Positions 29,117-39,456 of a stretch of 64,000 bases of DNA are shown one piece after another. The notes beneath the pieces were generated by a model. That model was not told the DNA's origin, did no database searches, and saw nothing but the letters and a program-made list of their open reading frames with translations. Positions within the stretch are counted from its first letter, which is position 1. The number at the start of each line of letters is the position of its first letter. Source of the stretch: Hydrogenimonas cancrithermarum (lineage in GTDB: Bacteria; Campylobacterota; Campylobacteria; Campylobacterales; Hydrogenimonadaceae); assembly GCF_030296055.1 (NCBI RefSeq), contig NZ_AP027370.1:1283501-1347500 (forward strand), in the 5' to 3' direction. A program made the position numbers and the translations under genes.

Positions 29117-30298
29117 TTAATGGTGTTCCGGCATGCTGTCCAGATCGAAAAGTTTCGTGCCCAGGAAATAGAGAATCAGACACAGACCGATCCCTCCGAA
29201 TCCGATCATCATCTCGGTCAATGACGGAAAATAGTCGACAAAGGAGGGCGGCAGTTGATACTCTCTGATTTTCAGCGTCTGCATCGGAAAGAGCTGCGCA
29301 TCGTGCACCAGGTCGTAACGCATATAGAAGATCCCGATCATTCCGATGAACGATGCCCAGACCATGCTTTTGATCGCCGTACCCTTGCTCTTGAGAATGA
29401 CCAGAAAAGGTATCACCATACCACACAGAACCTCTCCGAGCCAGAACGATTTGGTATGCAGAATATGCATGATGGTATCGGCACGCTCAGGCATTCCACC
29501 ATAGACTCCAGTCAACATTTTCCATGTTTCGAAAAACATCAAAATTGCGAGTAGCAACCCCTGTATTTTAGCGAAATTCGTCAAAGCTTTCGCTACATCT
29601 TCAGGGAACGGTTGCCCGCGATATTTGTATCCGTACATCAAAAAGATCAGATAGATACCGGTGATGAACGCCGTCAAAATGAAATAGGTCGGATAGAAAA
29701 CACCGTTCGCGACAACACGCGCATTCAGGAAACCGAAAACACCTCCGAGGTTGGAGTGTGCCGCAAGACCGACCAGCAGCCCGATCAAACCAAAGATTTT
29801 CGCACGCTTCATATCGTTGCGCATCAGGAAGACAAACTCGATGACCATGAAAGTGAGGTAGATACCGTAGAGTGTACCCATCCACCAGATGGCCGATGTA
29901 AGGCCCGGACTGATCACATTGTAGATCATCATTCTGACCGGATGCCCGATCTCGAACGCGATGACGGCAAAGCCGGAAAGGATCGTGATGATCGATCCGA
30001 AAATCGCACGTTTGCTGACGGCCATATAATCTTTGAAACCGAAAACGTCACCGAACGATCCGACGATACAGAGCCCCGTACTCGAAACGACGAAAAAGAT
30101 ATACATCGCGATCAGAAGCCCCCATGGATGCTCACGTGTAACACCATAGGCGTGATGTCCATGCACCAGATAGATCATGACACCGATCAGAAAGAGCGCC
30201 GTAAGCACAATGGCGACCAATGCCATAAATTTATTTTCAGGTACCAGCAGCTCTTTGAGAGACAATTTTCTATACGGAATAATTTTTTGCAAATCCAT
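29117..30298 (-). CDS. psrC: Polysulfide reductase-like membrane subunit (NrfD family)
   Basis: A 393-residue integral membrane protein with about nine or ten helices. NrfD features include EIGHPVRMMIYNV, SAIWWMGTLYGIYL and EFVFLMRND. It anchors PsrAB and exchanges electrons with the quinone pool. The gene is third in psrABC with a 10-bp gap after psrB. Confidence 0.93.
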   Translation of the reverse strand: MDLQKIIPYRKLSLKELLVPENKFMALVAIVLTALFLIGVMIYLVHGHHAYGVTREHPWGLLIAMYIFFVVSSTGLCIVGSFGDVFGFKDYMAVSKRAIFGSIITILSGFAVIAFEIGHPVRMMIYNVISPGLTSAIWWMGTLYGIYLTFMVIEFVFLMRNDMKRAKIFGLIGLLVGLAAHSNLGGVFGFLNARVVANGVFYPTYFILTAFITGIYLIFLMYGYKYRGQPFPEDVAKALTNFAKIQGLLLAILMFFETWKMLTGVYGGMPERADTIMHILHTKSFWLGEVLCGMVIPFLVILKSKGTAIKSMVWASFIGMIGIFYMRYDLVHDAQLFPMQTLKIREYQLPPSFVDYFPSLTEMMIGFGGIGLCLILYFLGTKLFDLDSMPEHH

Positions 30299-30308
30299 TA
30301 TCCACCCC

Positions 30309-30872
30309 TTAAATCAAATAGAAGAGTTTGGGTTTGGTACCCAGATGGGTTTTGAGCGTAAAATGTTCTCGCTCCCTTAAAACCTGACTGATTTCGCTGT
30401 TCGGATCGTCAAGATCACCGAAAATACGTACTTTTGTCGGACAGGTTGCCTGACATGCCGTCGTTACCTCTCCGCGAGCCAAACGCGTATCCGAGCAGAA
30501 GTTACATTTGTCGACCGTAACAGTACGGTCGTCGACATAGCGTGCATCGTACGGACAGGCATTCATGCAGTAGCTGCAGAGAATACATTTATCACTGTCG
30601 ACCCGGACAACACCGTTTTCATCGTAGTAGGTCGCATGCGTTGGGCATACCTCTTCACACGGAGCATTGTCACAATGCTGGCATTGGCTCGGCATGAATG
30701 TATTGGAAGCGATGCTCAGCAGAGGAAACTCCCCTTCGATCTCCTTGACACCAACCCAGATGCGGTGTTTATCCGCTCCGAGCAACACACCGTTCTCCTC
30801 CTTGCATGCCACTTCGCACGCCTTGCAGTTGATGCAGTTTTTGTAATCCAGGGCCATTCCATATCGTGCCAT
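30309..30872 (-). CDS. psrB: Polysulfide reductase-like iron-sulfur subunit
   Basis: A 187-residue ferredoxin-type subunit with four 4Cys motifs: CINCKACEVACKEE, CQHCDNAPCEEVCPTHA, CILCSYCMNACPYDA and CNFCSDTRL...ACQATCPT. This is the usual electron wire between a Mo catalytic subunit and an NrfD anchor. There is no signal peptide, so it would be carried out with PsrA via Tat. It starts 3 bp after psrA. Confidence 0.96.
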   Translation of the reverse strand: MARYGMALDYKNCINCKACEVACKEENGVLLGADKHRIWVGVKEIEGEFPLLSIASNTFMPSQCQHCDNAPCEEVCPTHATYYDENGVVRVDSDKCILCSYCMNACPYDARYVDDRTVTVDKCNFCSDTRLARGEVTTACQATCPTKVRIFGDLDDPNSEISQVLREREHFTLKTHLGTKPKLFYLI

Positions 30873-30875
30873 TTC

Positions 30876-33275
30876 TTACACCTTTCTTATTTCAACATTG
30901 GTTTCATGCATTGCCGCACCGCCATACACCGGTTCTACGGCATCTTCAATCACGGCATTGTCGTTACCGCCACTGCGATACGCCCAGGTCAGAGCCTCCG
31001 ACTCTTCACCGAAGCCGTGAATGAAAAAGACCTGATCGGGTGCGATCTTCTCCGTCGGATACGCTTTGATGCGCGTTTTTCCGGCACGACTGGAGACTTC
31101 GATCAGATCGCCGAACCTGATCCCCATCTTTTTCGCGACACGTTTGTTGATCCAGATGTAGTTTTCATGGATCAGGTCGTGCAGCATCGCATTGTTGGCC
31201 GTACCGCTCTGCGTGAACTGTGCATGACGCCCCGTCAGCATCCTGAATTTTCCTTCCGGGACGGTGTATTCGTACTCTTTGCGCCAGGTCGGCATCGGGT
31301 CGACACCCTTCTTGGCTATACTTCTGAGATTGCACTCCACCTTTCCTGAAGGCGTTTTCGGTGCACCGCCCTGAACGGAGTAGGCTTTTTTCTCCTCCGG
31401 GTAGTAGACATGTTCATTGACCGAAACCTGCTTGAAATACTCTTCGATTTTCGGGTAGAAGACACCGTGCTCTTTCAACGCTTCGTAGGCGCCGGGATAG
31501 CCGGAGACCGCATGCTCGTTCAACTCTTCCTGGCTCTGCTTGAACGGAATCGTCAAGTCGTACTCTTTGTAGACATCCTCTTCTCCCCTATCGGCAATCT
31601 CGTCCTGCACATCCTCATCATACTTTTTCGTAATTTCGAAGAGCGGTTTGGAGATCTTTTCAGTCAATCCTCTCAAAATCTCGATGACCGGCTTGGTTTC
31701 GAACATCGGATCGATCACTTTGTTTCGCACAGCGATCGCCGGTTCGGCACCACCGAACGTTTTGACAGGATCGGTTCGCTCGAGATAGGTGCACTCCGGC
31801 AGTACGACATCGGCGTACATCACAGTATCGCTCGGCATCGTATCGATCGTAACGATTAGATCGAGCCCTTTGAGGAATTTGGCGGTCTTCGCGGTATTGG
31901 GCATATTCATCATCGGATTGTGTTTGTAGACGAACAACCCTCTGACGGGATAGAGGCTTCTGCCCTCCAACACCCTGTTTCTGAAAGGAACCCATCCGCC
32001 GCCGCCGGAGACGATGGCGCAGTCGGCATATCCCGGTTTGCCTTTGGTACGGTCGACATCCACGCCCTCTGCCTGTGCGTACATCGGTGCGACCGTTTCA
32101 TGCCCTTTGAGAGGAAGTTTCTTTCCGAAAATCAGTCCCCCTTTCGTATCGATACCGCCACCGAGTGCCTGGAAAATCGCCATGGCACGTCGAAGCTGGA
32201 AGTCATTTTTCGCAAAGGTACTTCGCCGTCCCGGATAATAGACCGCTTTTGGTGCATACGCCATGAAGTCACGTGCGATTTCATAGATATCTTTGGCGGC
32301 AATTCCCGTAATCTTCTCTGCCCATTCCGGCGTATATCCTTCGGCATAGATATGGTTTTTGTAAACATCGAAAGATTTGAAATATTTTTCGACATACGCT
32401 TTGTCGTAGAGTTCTTCGTTCAAAACGACATAGGTAAGCGCGAGAACGAACGCCAAGTCTGTACCCGGTTTGATTGGAAGCCACTTGTCCGCTTTCGCCG
32501 CAGTATTGGTGAATCGCGGATCGATGCAAATCAGTTTGGCACCGCGTCCCTTCGTCCGCTTGAAGAAATCCATCGTGTCGGGTGTAACGATCGCTTCGGC
32601 ACGGTTGGCTCCCGCCATGATGATATACTCCGCATTCTCGAGATCCGCCTGAGGGTACGTTCCCAGTGTGACGCCATAGCCTGAAACCACGGTCCTGAGA
32701 CAGAGCGAGGCATGATTGAGCCAGTTGGAGGAGCCGAAACCTGTATAGAAGTTTTTAAAGGTATGTTCCGCCATACCTTCACCGGCACAGAAGACAAATG
32801 TCGAACGGTTGTCCTTCTCTTCCTCCAAAATCTGCTTCATCCCTTTGAACTTGTCGGTACCATTCCAAATCGCATCGTACGCTTCATCCCACGTCACGCG
32901 TTTGAATTTTCCCTCTCCTTTTTCGCCGATACGGATCATCGGGTACTTCAGCCTATCAGGGTCATAAAGTGCCTGGATACCGGCATTCCCGCGTGGACAG
33001 AGCATATTGCGCGACTTCGGGAACATCGGATTGGGGTTCAATTTTGTGACAACACCGTCTTCGACACGTGCAATCGCCGCACATTTGTTGACACACATTT
33101 CGCACAGGGTCGGAACGAGCACAGCCTTGCCCGTTCCTGTCTTCGTTGTAATAGAGAGCTCACCCTTCTCTTTCTCGTTGGAAAAAAGGTTGCTCGGCGC
33201 CATCGACATCCCGCCCAGTACGGTCATGGCGACGCTTCCTTGCAGAAAGCGTCTTCTGGAAACTTCGACCGCCAT
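30876..33275 (-). CDS. psrA: Polysulfide/thiosulfate reductase-like molybdopterin catalytic subunit
   Basis: A 799-residue DMSO-reductase-family enzyme. The Tat signal is SRRRFLQGS at residues 6-14. The [4Fe-4S] motif is C58-x2-C61-x3-C65-x27-C93. The probable Mo ligand is Cys at about 192 (NHASLCLRTV), as in PsrA/PhsA. It acts in the periplasm, reducing polysulfide, sulfur or thiosulfate with hydrogen- or formate-derived electrons. PsrA and PhsA cannot be separated by eye, and tetrathionate or arsenate activity is less likely at this length. AAAGGAGGAG precedes the ATG. Confidence 0.9.
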   Translation of the reverse strand: MAVEVSRRRFLQGSVAMTVLGGMSMAPSNLFSNEKEKGELSITTKTGTGKAVLVPTLCEMCVNKCAAIARVEDGVVTKLNPNPMFPKSRNMLCPRGNAGIQALYDPDRLKYPMIRIGEKGEGKFKRVTWDEAYDAIWNGTDKFKGMKQILEEEKDNRSTFVFCAGEGMAEHTFKNFYTGFGSSNWLNHASLCLRTVVSGYGVTLGTYPQADLENAEYIIMAGANRAEAIVTPDTMDFFKRTKGRGAKLICIDPRFTNTAAKADKWLPIKPGTDLAFVLALTYVVLNEELYDKAYVEKYFKSFDVYKNHIYAEGYTPEWAEKITGIAAKDIYEIARDFMAYAPKAVYYPGRRSTFAKNDFQLRRAMAIFQALGGGIDTKGGLIFGKKLPLKGHETVAPMYAQAEGVDVDRTKGKPGYADCAIVSGGGGWVPFRNRVLEGRSLYPVRGLFVYKHNPMMNMPNTAKTAKFLKGLDLIVTIDTMPSDTVMYADVVLPECTYLERTDPVKTFGGAEPAIAVRNKVIDPMFETKPVIEILRGLTEKISKPLFEITKKYDEDVQDEIADRGEEDVYKEYDLTIPFKQSQEELNEHAVSGYPGAYEALKEHGVFYPKIEEYFKQVSVNEHVYYPEEKKAYSVQGGAPKTPSGKVECNLRSIAKKGVDPMPTWRKEYEYTVPEGKFRMLTGRHAQFTQSGTANNAMLHDLIHENYIWINKRVAKKMGIRFGDLIEVSSRAGKTRIKAYPTEKIAPDQVFFIHGFGEESEALTWAYRSGGNDNAVIEDAVEPVYGGAAMHETNVEIRKV

Positions 33276-33301
33276 ATCTCCTCCTTTTTAATAATTAAAT
33301 A

Positions 33302-33330
33302 ATAAATAAGATATATTTAATCTTATTTAT
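33302..33330. promoter_or_regulatory. Inverted-repeat operator upstream of psrABC
   Basis: ATAAATAAGAT and ATCTTATTTAT are perfect 11-bp arms around a 7-bp spacer, 27 bp before the psrA ATG. It overlaps the expected leader or transcription start. It is not an FNR/CRP-type TTGAT-ATCAA site. A regulator specific to sulfur or hydrogen respiration is inferred. Confidence 0.6.
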
Positions 33331-33712
33331 AATCTCAACTTAAATTTTAGTACAAATAAGCTTATACTATTCTTCTTATAACTTTTATCAAAAAAATTGA
33401 TTATATAGAAAATTATTCAAAAGAATTCTTGATCAAAAGAATGACAGTTTTCAAAATTATTTATGAATAAACCGATATCAACGAAACATCATCGCTTTAA
33501 ACTCGAAAAGAAACCGTTGGCGACGAGGCGAATCTTCGCGAAGACGGGCCACTTGTCGTACATGCATGCACTCTCTATCAGAACATCACGTCAAGAATGT
33601 GCGAATGAGGATGATTTTTAGTAAATGGTATGTATTCCGCTACGACGTCCGGATACTCTCAAAACTACCGGTAGTATCCACCGCATAACATAAAACATAA
33701 ATAAAAATAAAC

Positions 33713-33736
33713 GCGGCAGTTCATCAGGACTGCCGC
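33713..33736 (-). terminator. Rho-independent terminator of the cytochrome c gene
   Basis: On the minus strand GCGGCAGT-CCTGATGA-ACTGCCGC is followed by GTTTATTTTT. It begins 17 bp after the stop of the cytochrome c gene and separates it from psrABC. Confidence 0.8.
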
Positions 33737-33753
33737 TGGTTGAGGGAAAATCG

Positions 33754-34101
33754 TTATTTCGCGTGGGGATTGAAAGAGTAGTAGAGATATTTTGCCATGG
33801 ACTGAGGATCGACTTTGATACCCTTCTTTCTTTCGAGTACTTTTAAGTTATGGGCCATTGCTTCATGCTGGGTGCCCTCAAAACTTTTCTCTTCGACATC
33901 CATCAAATCGTCGAAGAGTTCATTGATATCCTTGTCGTTGAGTGCCGGTCCTTTTTTTGCCGGATTTCCCTCTCCGTTTGAACCATGGCATTTTTTACAG
34001 AATTTCGCATAGATCTGTGCATTACTCATCTCGGCTGCCATCGCGCCGGCACTCAGTGCCGTCAAACATGCAACCGCTCCAACTATTTTACTGATTCGCA
34101 T
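33754..34101 (-). CDS. Small periplasmic cytochrome c
   Basis: A 115-residue protein with a signal peptide (ISKIVGAVACLTALSAGAMA). The class I haem site is FCKKCHGSNGEGNPAKKGP. A distal Met could be one of those after residue 55. It is like the small cytochromes c that accept electrons from flavoprotein sulfide dehydrogenases. The SQR/FCSD-like gene lies immediately upstream on the same strand, 70 bp away. ATG at 34101 places the signal peptide correctly and follows GAAGGAG. Confidence 0.9.
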   Translation of the reverse strand: MRISKIVGAVACLTALSAGAMAAEMSNAQIYAKFCKKCHGSNGEGNPAKKGPALNDKDINELFDDLMDVEEKSFEGTQHEAMAHNLKVLERKKGIKVDPQSMAKYLYYSFNPHAK

Positions 34102-34171
34102 CTTTTCTCCTTCTTCGGAAATATTTTTCATTTTAACGTTCAATCGTGTAATCATCGTGAATGATGTTCTC

Positions 34172-35662
34172 TTACATCAAGCCCCGCATCATCAGATTCC
34201 AATACATCGGCTTGAGCATATAGAGGTCGAAAGCCCACCAAATCCATCGCGGTTCGCTCGGGTCGAGAGGGAAAGAGGGAGCAGGACCGTCATAGTTGAA
34301 CTCCGCCAGCATGATTTTGCCATACTGTGTCTTGAGAGGGCAGACGGTATATCCATCAAATTTGGCAGTCGGTTCTTTGCCCTCCATCACGGCGATCAGG
34401 TTGTCTTGCAGAACCGGTCCATGGTGACGAGCCGATCCACCCGTTTTTCCGAGAGGAATTCCCAGAATATCTCCGATTCCGAAAACATTTTTGTATTTGA
34501 TGTGCTGGAGCGTGTAGCGGTCCGCCGCCATCCATCCTTTTGCCGTTCCCTTCTGCCATCCGATCGGAGAATTCGCGACGGCGTCCACCGCTTTCATCGG
34601 AGGAACGATATGGATAAAGTCATATTTCATCTGCACTTTTTTGACCATCGGGATAACCTCGAACTCTTCGAGGTCCTCGTCCCACTCCCCTTTTTCGAGA
34701 TAGTGGTAATTGTATGTCGCCATCTTTTTATCTGCGTCGATTCCGATCAGGTCGTAGCCGAATGCATCTTCGATGTTGCCGTAATCGACGGTGAGTTTCA
34801 GAAGTGTCTGGTTGTAGGATTTGATACCGAAAAGCTTTCCACCCTTTTTCGTAAAGGTGAATTTCGCATTGTCGTGGATATCCTTTCCTCCGAGCGGGCT
34901 GTTGCCGCGAAGCATATCGTCACACAGATAGAGGATCTTCTGGGGTGCACCACCACACTTGATCGGCGTACTCGGCTGCGTACAGATGATCTGCAGCGGG
35001 TTGCCCGAATCTCTCTTTTCGGCCGCAGCGCGTACCTGCTTGAACCACTCCCATGTTGCGGTACCCCCTTTTGCCGTTCCGGCTTTCGGATCATTGAGGT
35101 AGACACTCGAAATCCCTTTCTGGCCGACGAGCTCGGGAGACATTCCCTCGATACGCTCGTAATCGTACTGCAGGCCCGTCGCGACCACGAGAAAATCGTA
35201 GTTTATTTTTCCGTTTTTCGCCGTTTCGACCAGATTGCTGTCAGGATCGAACGTTTTGACTTCGTCTTTGACCCATTTCACACCATCGGGCATCAGATCG
35301 CTGTTGGGCTTCTTGATATCCTCTTCCGTATAGAGGCCGGCCGCCATGAAGACCTGGCCCGGCTGGTAGAGATGAACGTCGTTCGGAGCGATCAGAACGA
35401 TCTCGGCATTGGGAGCCGCTTTTCTCAGACGTGCCGCCGCCATGATACCGCCGGCTCCGCCACCGACGATAACGATTTTGGCCTTCTTGTCGCTGGAAGC
35501 CATCGCCGCCGTCGCCGCACTCGCGGAAGTGGGTGCCGTTCCCATCATAGTCGCCGCACCGCCGAGTCCCATCAGTTTTAGAGCGTCACGCCGGCTCATG
35601 CCATCTTTTTTCATGAGTTCCTCGATAACCTCTTGGCTATGTTTTAACATTTTTTTATCCAT
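34172..35662 (-). CDS. Tat-exported sulfide:quinone reductase / flavocytochrome c sulfide dehydrogenase-like flavoprotein
   Basis: A 496-residue FAD protein. A long N-region carries a Tat motif SRRDALKLMG at about residues 23-32. The FAD Rossmann motif is VIVGGGAGGIMAAARL at about 64-80. Redox Cys typical of SQR are visible in TPIKCGGAPQK and YTVCPLKTQYG. The tail has amphipathic, Trp-rich helices (RWIWWAFDLYML) suited to membrane attachment. Tat export places it in the periplasm, where it could pass electrons to quinone or to the adjacent cytochrome c. Confidence 0.85.
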   Translation of the reverse strand: MDKKMLKHSQEVIEELMKKDGMSRRDALKLMGLGGAATMMGTAPTSASAATAAMASSDKKAKIVIVGGGAGGIMAAARLRKAAPNAEIVLIAPNDVHLYQPGQVFMAAGLYTEEDIKKPNSDLMPDGVKWVKDEVKTFDPDSNLVETAKNGKINYDFLVVATGLQYDYERIEGMSPELVGQKGISSVYLNDPKAGTAKGGTATWEWFKQVRAAAEKRDSGNPLQIICTQPSTPIKCGGAPQKILYLCDDMLRGNSPLGGKDIHDNAKFTFTKKGGKLFGIKSYNQTLLKLTVDYGNIEDAFGYDLIGIDADKKMATYNYHYLEKGEWDEDLEEFEVIPMVKKVQMKYDFIHIVPPMKAVDAVANSPIGWQKGTAKGWMAADRYTLQHIKYKNVFGIGDILGIPLGKTGGSARHHGPVLQDNLIAVMEGKEPTAKFDGYTVCPLKTQYGKIMLAEFNYDGPAPSFPLDPSEPRWIWWAFDLYMLKPMYWNLMMRGLM

Positions 35663-35734
35663 ACCATAACTCCTGTTTTTGTAACGAATGTTAATATTAT
35701 ATTCATACTAGGTAAAAATTATCTTATTTCTTCA

Positions 35735-37312
35735 TCAATGTATTTTATCGATGAGCATCTGAACCGACCGTTTGTTGTTGAATTCATTGATCTGCAAAGA
35801 GCCCGTAACTGCGACTTTCTGACCGATTTCGACCATTTTTTCGTATCCAAATTGAATCGCCTGGAGCTTTCTATCCGAACTTCCGAGAATCAGTTTCAGA
35901 TGATTTTTTTCTGCACCGATCACTCTTGCATCAATTATACTGATATCTTTAATAAGAAATCTTGGCTTGATATTGGCCTCACCATAAGGCTCGAATCTGG
36001 AGAGAATCTCCATCAACTCCCAATCCACTTCGGTGATGGGGAGTTCTCCCATCAGATGCTCTTTCGGAAAGAAGAGTTCCGGATCGAGCGCAGAAGCCGT
36101 TTTACACAATGCGGCACGGAAAGCATCCACCCTCTCGGCATCGAGCCTCAATCCGGCCGCCATTTTATGCCCTCCGAAACCATCGAGATATCCGCTGCAA
36201 TCGTCGAGAAGGGAAAAAAGGTCGACCTCGCCGATACTTCTGCCGCTTCCTTTGGCCACACCATTCTCTATGGAAAGGACGATGGCCGGCTTTTTGAAAC
36301 GATCCACCAGTCGGGATGCCACGATACCGACGACACCGTCGTGCCACCCCTCCCCTGCCACGACGATGACAGAATCGGACGGATTGGCCATGGCGAAAGC
36401 TGCTTCGGTCGTCTCCGTTTCGATTCGCCTTCGCATCTGGTTGAGATTGTCGAGCTCCATCCACTCCCTGCTCGCATCGCTGAGCGTTTTGGCTCTCAAA
36501 AACCTCAGCGCGATCGACGCATCCTCCATTCGTCCTGCACTATTGATGCGGGGAGCGATGCCATAACCGATATCTTCTGCACCGAAACGGCTCTTGCCAA
36601 GATAGGCGCGTACCGCTTCGAAAGCGGGGCGCTGCGATATCGAGAGCATCTCGATCCCCTTTTTCACGAGTGGCCGGTTGATCGATGTCAGCGGCATCAC
36701 ATCGGCGACGATCGCCAATGCGAGCAGATCGAGAAATCTCCCCATCCTAAGATCGAGGCCCAACCGCTGTTTCAGCGCACCGATCAGAAACCATGCCACC
36801 TGCGCCCCACAGATTTCGGGATAGGCGAAACTGCACTCCTCTTTTTTTGGATTGACGATGGCATAGGCATCGGGAAGCGTTTCGGAAGGGGTGTGGTGGT
36901 CCGTAATGATCAAATCGATACCGCGCCTTCTGCAAACCTCCGCCGCATCGATCGCGGTGATGCCGTTGTCGACAGTCATCACGACATCCGCATCGACCCT
37001 CTCCAGGATTTTCGGAGAAATGCCGTATCCGTCACGGAACCGGTTGGGGATAATCACTTCGACCGGATATCCGATGATTTCGAAAAACTCCTCCATCAGT
37101 GCCGAAGAGACGACACCGTCGACATCGTAGTCGCCAATGACGACGATGCGCTCTTTGCGTTCGATCGCCTTCACGATGCGTTCGGCGGCACGTTCCATGT
37201 CGTGAAGTTCGAAAGGGCTGGGGAGCTCTTTGAGGGTTTTGAAGCCATCATCGAATCGCGCCGCGAGAAGTGCGGCGATCTTCGCTTTTGTCAAACGCGG
37301 CAGATTACTCAT
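35735..37312 (-). CDS. recJ: Single-stranded-DNA-specific exonuclease RecJ
   Basis: A 525-residue DHH-family 5'-3' exonuclease. Motifs seen are [16 protein letters not shown] (motif I), [26 protein letters not shown] (the DHH) and the DHHA1-type [13 protein letters not shown]. It is involved in recombination and mismatch repair. The first 8 bp overlap the end of pyrG. Confidence 0.96.
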   Translation of the reverse strand: MSNLPRLTKAKIAALLAARFDDGFKTLKELPSPFELHDMERAAERIVKAIERKERIVVIGDYDVDGVVSSALMEEFFEIIGYPVEVIIPNRFRDGYGISPKILERVDADVVMTVDNGITAIDAAEVCRRRGIDLIITDHHTPSETLPDAYAIVNPKKEECSFAYPEICGAQVAWFLIGALKQRLGLDLRMGRFLDLLALAIVADVMPLTSINRPLVKKGIEMLSISQRPAFEAVRAYLGKSRFGAEDIGYGIAPRINSAGRMEDASIALRFLRAKTLSDASREWMELDNLNQMRRRIETETTEAAFAMANPSDSVIVVAGEGWHDGVVGIVASRLVDRFKKPAIVLSIENGVAKGSGRSIGEVDLFSLLDDCSGYLDGFGGHKMAAGLRLDAERVDAFRAALCKTASALDPELFFPKEHLMGELPITEVDWELMEILSRFEPYGEANIKPRFLIKDISIIDARVIGAEKNHLKLILGSSDRKLQAIQFGYEKMVEIGQKVAVTGSLQINEFNNKRSVQMLIDKIH

Positions 37313-38939
37313 TCTCGGCGTTTTTCGCCGTCAATGCCGCATTGGCAAATGCGAGGATGGAAGGGTTGGGATTTTGCAGGCGCGAAGTGAATTCGGGATG
37401 AAACTGCACACCCAGGAACCATGGATGCTCTTTCACTTCCACAGCCTCGATCAGGCCGTTGGATTCACCGGAAACGATCATGCCCGCATTTTCGAGTCGC
37501 TCGCGGTAAGCCGGGTTCGCTTCGTAGCGATGGCGGTGGCGCTCGTAGATGATCTTTTTGCCACCGTAAGCCTCAAAGAGTTTCGTCCCCTCCTTGATCT
37601 CGCATGGGTAGGCACCCAGACGCATCGTGCCACCAAGCGGGCTTTTGTGGGTACGCACCTGTTTCTCTCCGGACTGGTCGATGAATTCGTCGATCAGATA
37701 GATAACCGGCTCTTTGGTTTCGGGATCGAACTCGACCGAGTTGGCCTCTTCGATACCGAGGACGTTGCGTGCGTACTCGATAAGGCTGAGCTGCATGCCC
37801 AGACAGATTCCGAGATAGGGAATCTTGTTCTCCCTGGCATGGCGAATCGCCATTATCTTTCCTTCGACACCCCGAACACCGAAACCGCCGGCGACCAGAA
37901 TGCCGTCCACTTCGCCGATCGTCTCCTCGATCCCCTTCTCCTCGACATCTTCACTGTCGACCCAGTGGATGTTGATTTTCGTATCGAGTGCCGCACCGGC
38001 ATGGATCAGCGCTTCGGTCAAAGATTTATAAGACTCTTTGAGATTCAGATATTTGCCGACGAAAGCAATCGTGATCTCGTCACGCGGCGCGATGATACGC
38101 TTGACCAGAATGTCCCACTCTTCCATATTGGGTTCTTTGTCGGCCAGGTGGAAACGTTTGGTCAGCGGATGCATAATCCCGTCTTTGAGGAAGTTGAGCG
38201 GCACCTGATAGATCGTCGGCGCATCCATACACTCGATGACGCTGTCCATATCGACGTCGCAGCTCATCGCGATCTTGCGGCGAAGCTCTTTGGGCAGCGG
38301 TTTTTCACAGCGCGCGATGATCATATGCGGGGTGATACCGATACGGCGGAGCTCCTGCACACTGTGCTGGGTCGGCTTCGTTTTCAGTTCGCCCGCCGCT
38401 TTGATGTAAGGCACGAGCGTGACGTGGATGTTGATGACACGTTCACTACCGAGTTCATGCTTGATCTGACGGATCGTCTCGAGAAACGGCAGCCCCTCGA
38501 TATCGCCGACCGTTCCGCCGAGCTCCACGATCAAGACGTCTTTGCCTTTTCCGGCATCGAAGATGCGCTGCTTCACTTCACCGACAATGTGCGGGACAAC
38601 CTGGATCGTCTTGCCCAGATACTCCCCTTTGCGCTCCTTCGTCAAAACGGTATGATAGATCTGGCCGGTCGTGAAGTTGTTCTTTTTGCTCAGATCGACG
38701 TTCAAAAAGCGTTCGTAATGCCCCAGGTCGAGGTCTGTCTCCGCGCCGTCTGCGGTGACGAAAACCTCGCCGTGCTCAAGTGGGCTCATCGTGCCCGGGT
38801 CCATATTCAGATATGGATCCATCTTCAGAATGGAGACATCGAGTCCCGTCTGCTTCAGAAGCGTTCCCACGCTCGCTGCCGTGATCCCTTTTCCAAGAGA
38901 GCTGAGAACCCCACCGGTTACAAAGATATATTTGGTCAT
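37305..38939 (-). CDS. pyrG: CTP synthase
   Basis: A 544-residue enzyme converting UTP to CTP. The N-terminal synthetase domain starts [20 protein letters not shown]. The C-terminal glutamine amidotransferase domain has the nucleophile in [11 protein letters not shown] and the His-Glu in [11 protein letters not shown]. Full length. The pyrG-recJ pair is overlapping and co-transcribed. Confidence 0.98.
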   Translation of the reverse strand: MTKYIFVTGGVLSSLGKGITAASVGTLLKQTGLDVSILKMDPYLNMDPGTMSPLEHGEVFVTADGAETDLDLGHYERFLNVDLSKKNNFTTGQIYHTVLTKERKGEYLGKTIQVVPHIVGEVKQRIFDAGKGKDVLIVELGGTVGDIEGLPFLETIRQIKHELGSERVINIHVTLVPYIKAAGELKTKPTQHSVQELRRIGITPHMIIARCEKPLPKELRRKIAMSCDVDMDSVIECMDAPTIYQVPLNFLKDGIMHPLTKRFHLADKEPNMEEWDILVKRIIAPRDEITIAFVGKYLNLKESYKSLTEALIHAGAALDTKINIHWVDSEDVEEKGIEETIGEVDGILVAGGFGVRGVEGKIMAIRHARENKIPYLGICLGMQLSLIEYARNVLGIEEANSVEFDPETKEPVIYLIDEFIDQSGEKQVRTHKSPLGGTMRLGAYPCEIKEGTKLFEAYGGKKIIYERHRHRYEANPAYRERLENAGMIVSGESNGLIEAVEVKEHPWFLGVQFHPEFTSRLQNPNPSILAFANAALTAKNAENE

Positions 38940-38984
38940 GTACGCCTCGCCATAAAGTAGTTGGGTTATTTTAACAAACCGCCA

Positions 38985-39455
38985 CTAAGAGACGCCTTGC
39001 ACAAAAAGCAGCCAGTAGACGCCAAGCCCCATCAGCGATGTAAGGGCCATGCCGACAAAAACCCACCGGCCGATACGTCTATGGGCAGCGAACATCGGCT
39101 GCCGCTGTCGAAACGTTTTGAGCGAACGGATCACCAAGTAACCCCACGCGACAACGGCAACCAGTGCAACGGTGACATGGACGACCATGTAAAGTGCCAT
39201 GGCCGTTTCGGGTATCGATGTCCGGGCGATGTAGTATCGATATCCGCCATCGATGCGCACGCCCACTTCGAAAAAGAGCACCATCGCCATTGTCGCTGCG
39301 AACAGTGCTGTCTGCATATGGGCATGCAGACGCAACCGCCGTCGGACCGCAAGCATGACAGCACCGCCCATCAGCAACGGAAGCAGTGTAAAATAGAGTG
39401 TCGCCAAATCCATGTAAAACGGTGCAGCGGTACCGAAAAATCCCGTTTCGAACAT
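38985..39455 (-). CDS. DUF420-like four-helix membrane protein
   Basis: A 156-residue protein with four transmembrane segments and conserved His positions (RLHAHMQTALF, VVHVTVALVA, AAHRRIGRWV). This is the pattern of DUF420 proteins linked to haem-copper oxidase biogenesis, but the role is unproven. The ATG at 39455 lies 1 bp after the antiporter stop, so the pair is coupled. Confidence 0.72.
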   Translation of the reverse strand: MFETGFFGTAAPFYMDLATLYFTLLPLLMGGAVMLAVRRRLRLHAHMQTALFAATMAMVLFFEVGVRIDGGYRYYIARTSIPETAMALYMVVHVTVALVAVVAWGYLVIRSLKTFRQRQPMFAAHRRIGRWVFVGMALTSLMGLGVYWLLFVQGVS

Positions 39456-39456
39456 C

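Larger units (their letters stand above)
33276..33753. other. 478-bp gene-free region between psrA and a cytochrome c gene
   Basis: Very A+T-rich next to psrA and more mixed towards 33,500-33,700. It holds the 33302-33330 inverted repeat, a palindrome ATAAGCTTAT at 33356-33365, and the 33713-33736 terminator. I find no supported small gene or RNA gene. Confidence 0.7.

Noticed and set aside
33387..33401. FNR/CRP-type site near psrA
   Set aside because: The half sites are in the wrong order (ATCAA-N5-TTGAT, not TTGAT-N4-ATCAA), and the segment lies in a generally A+T-rich stretch.
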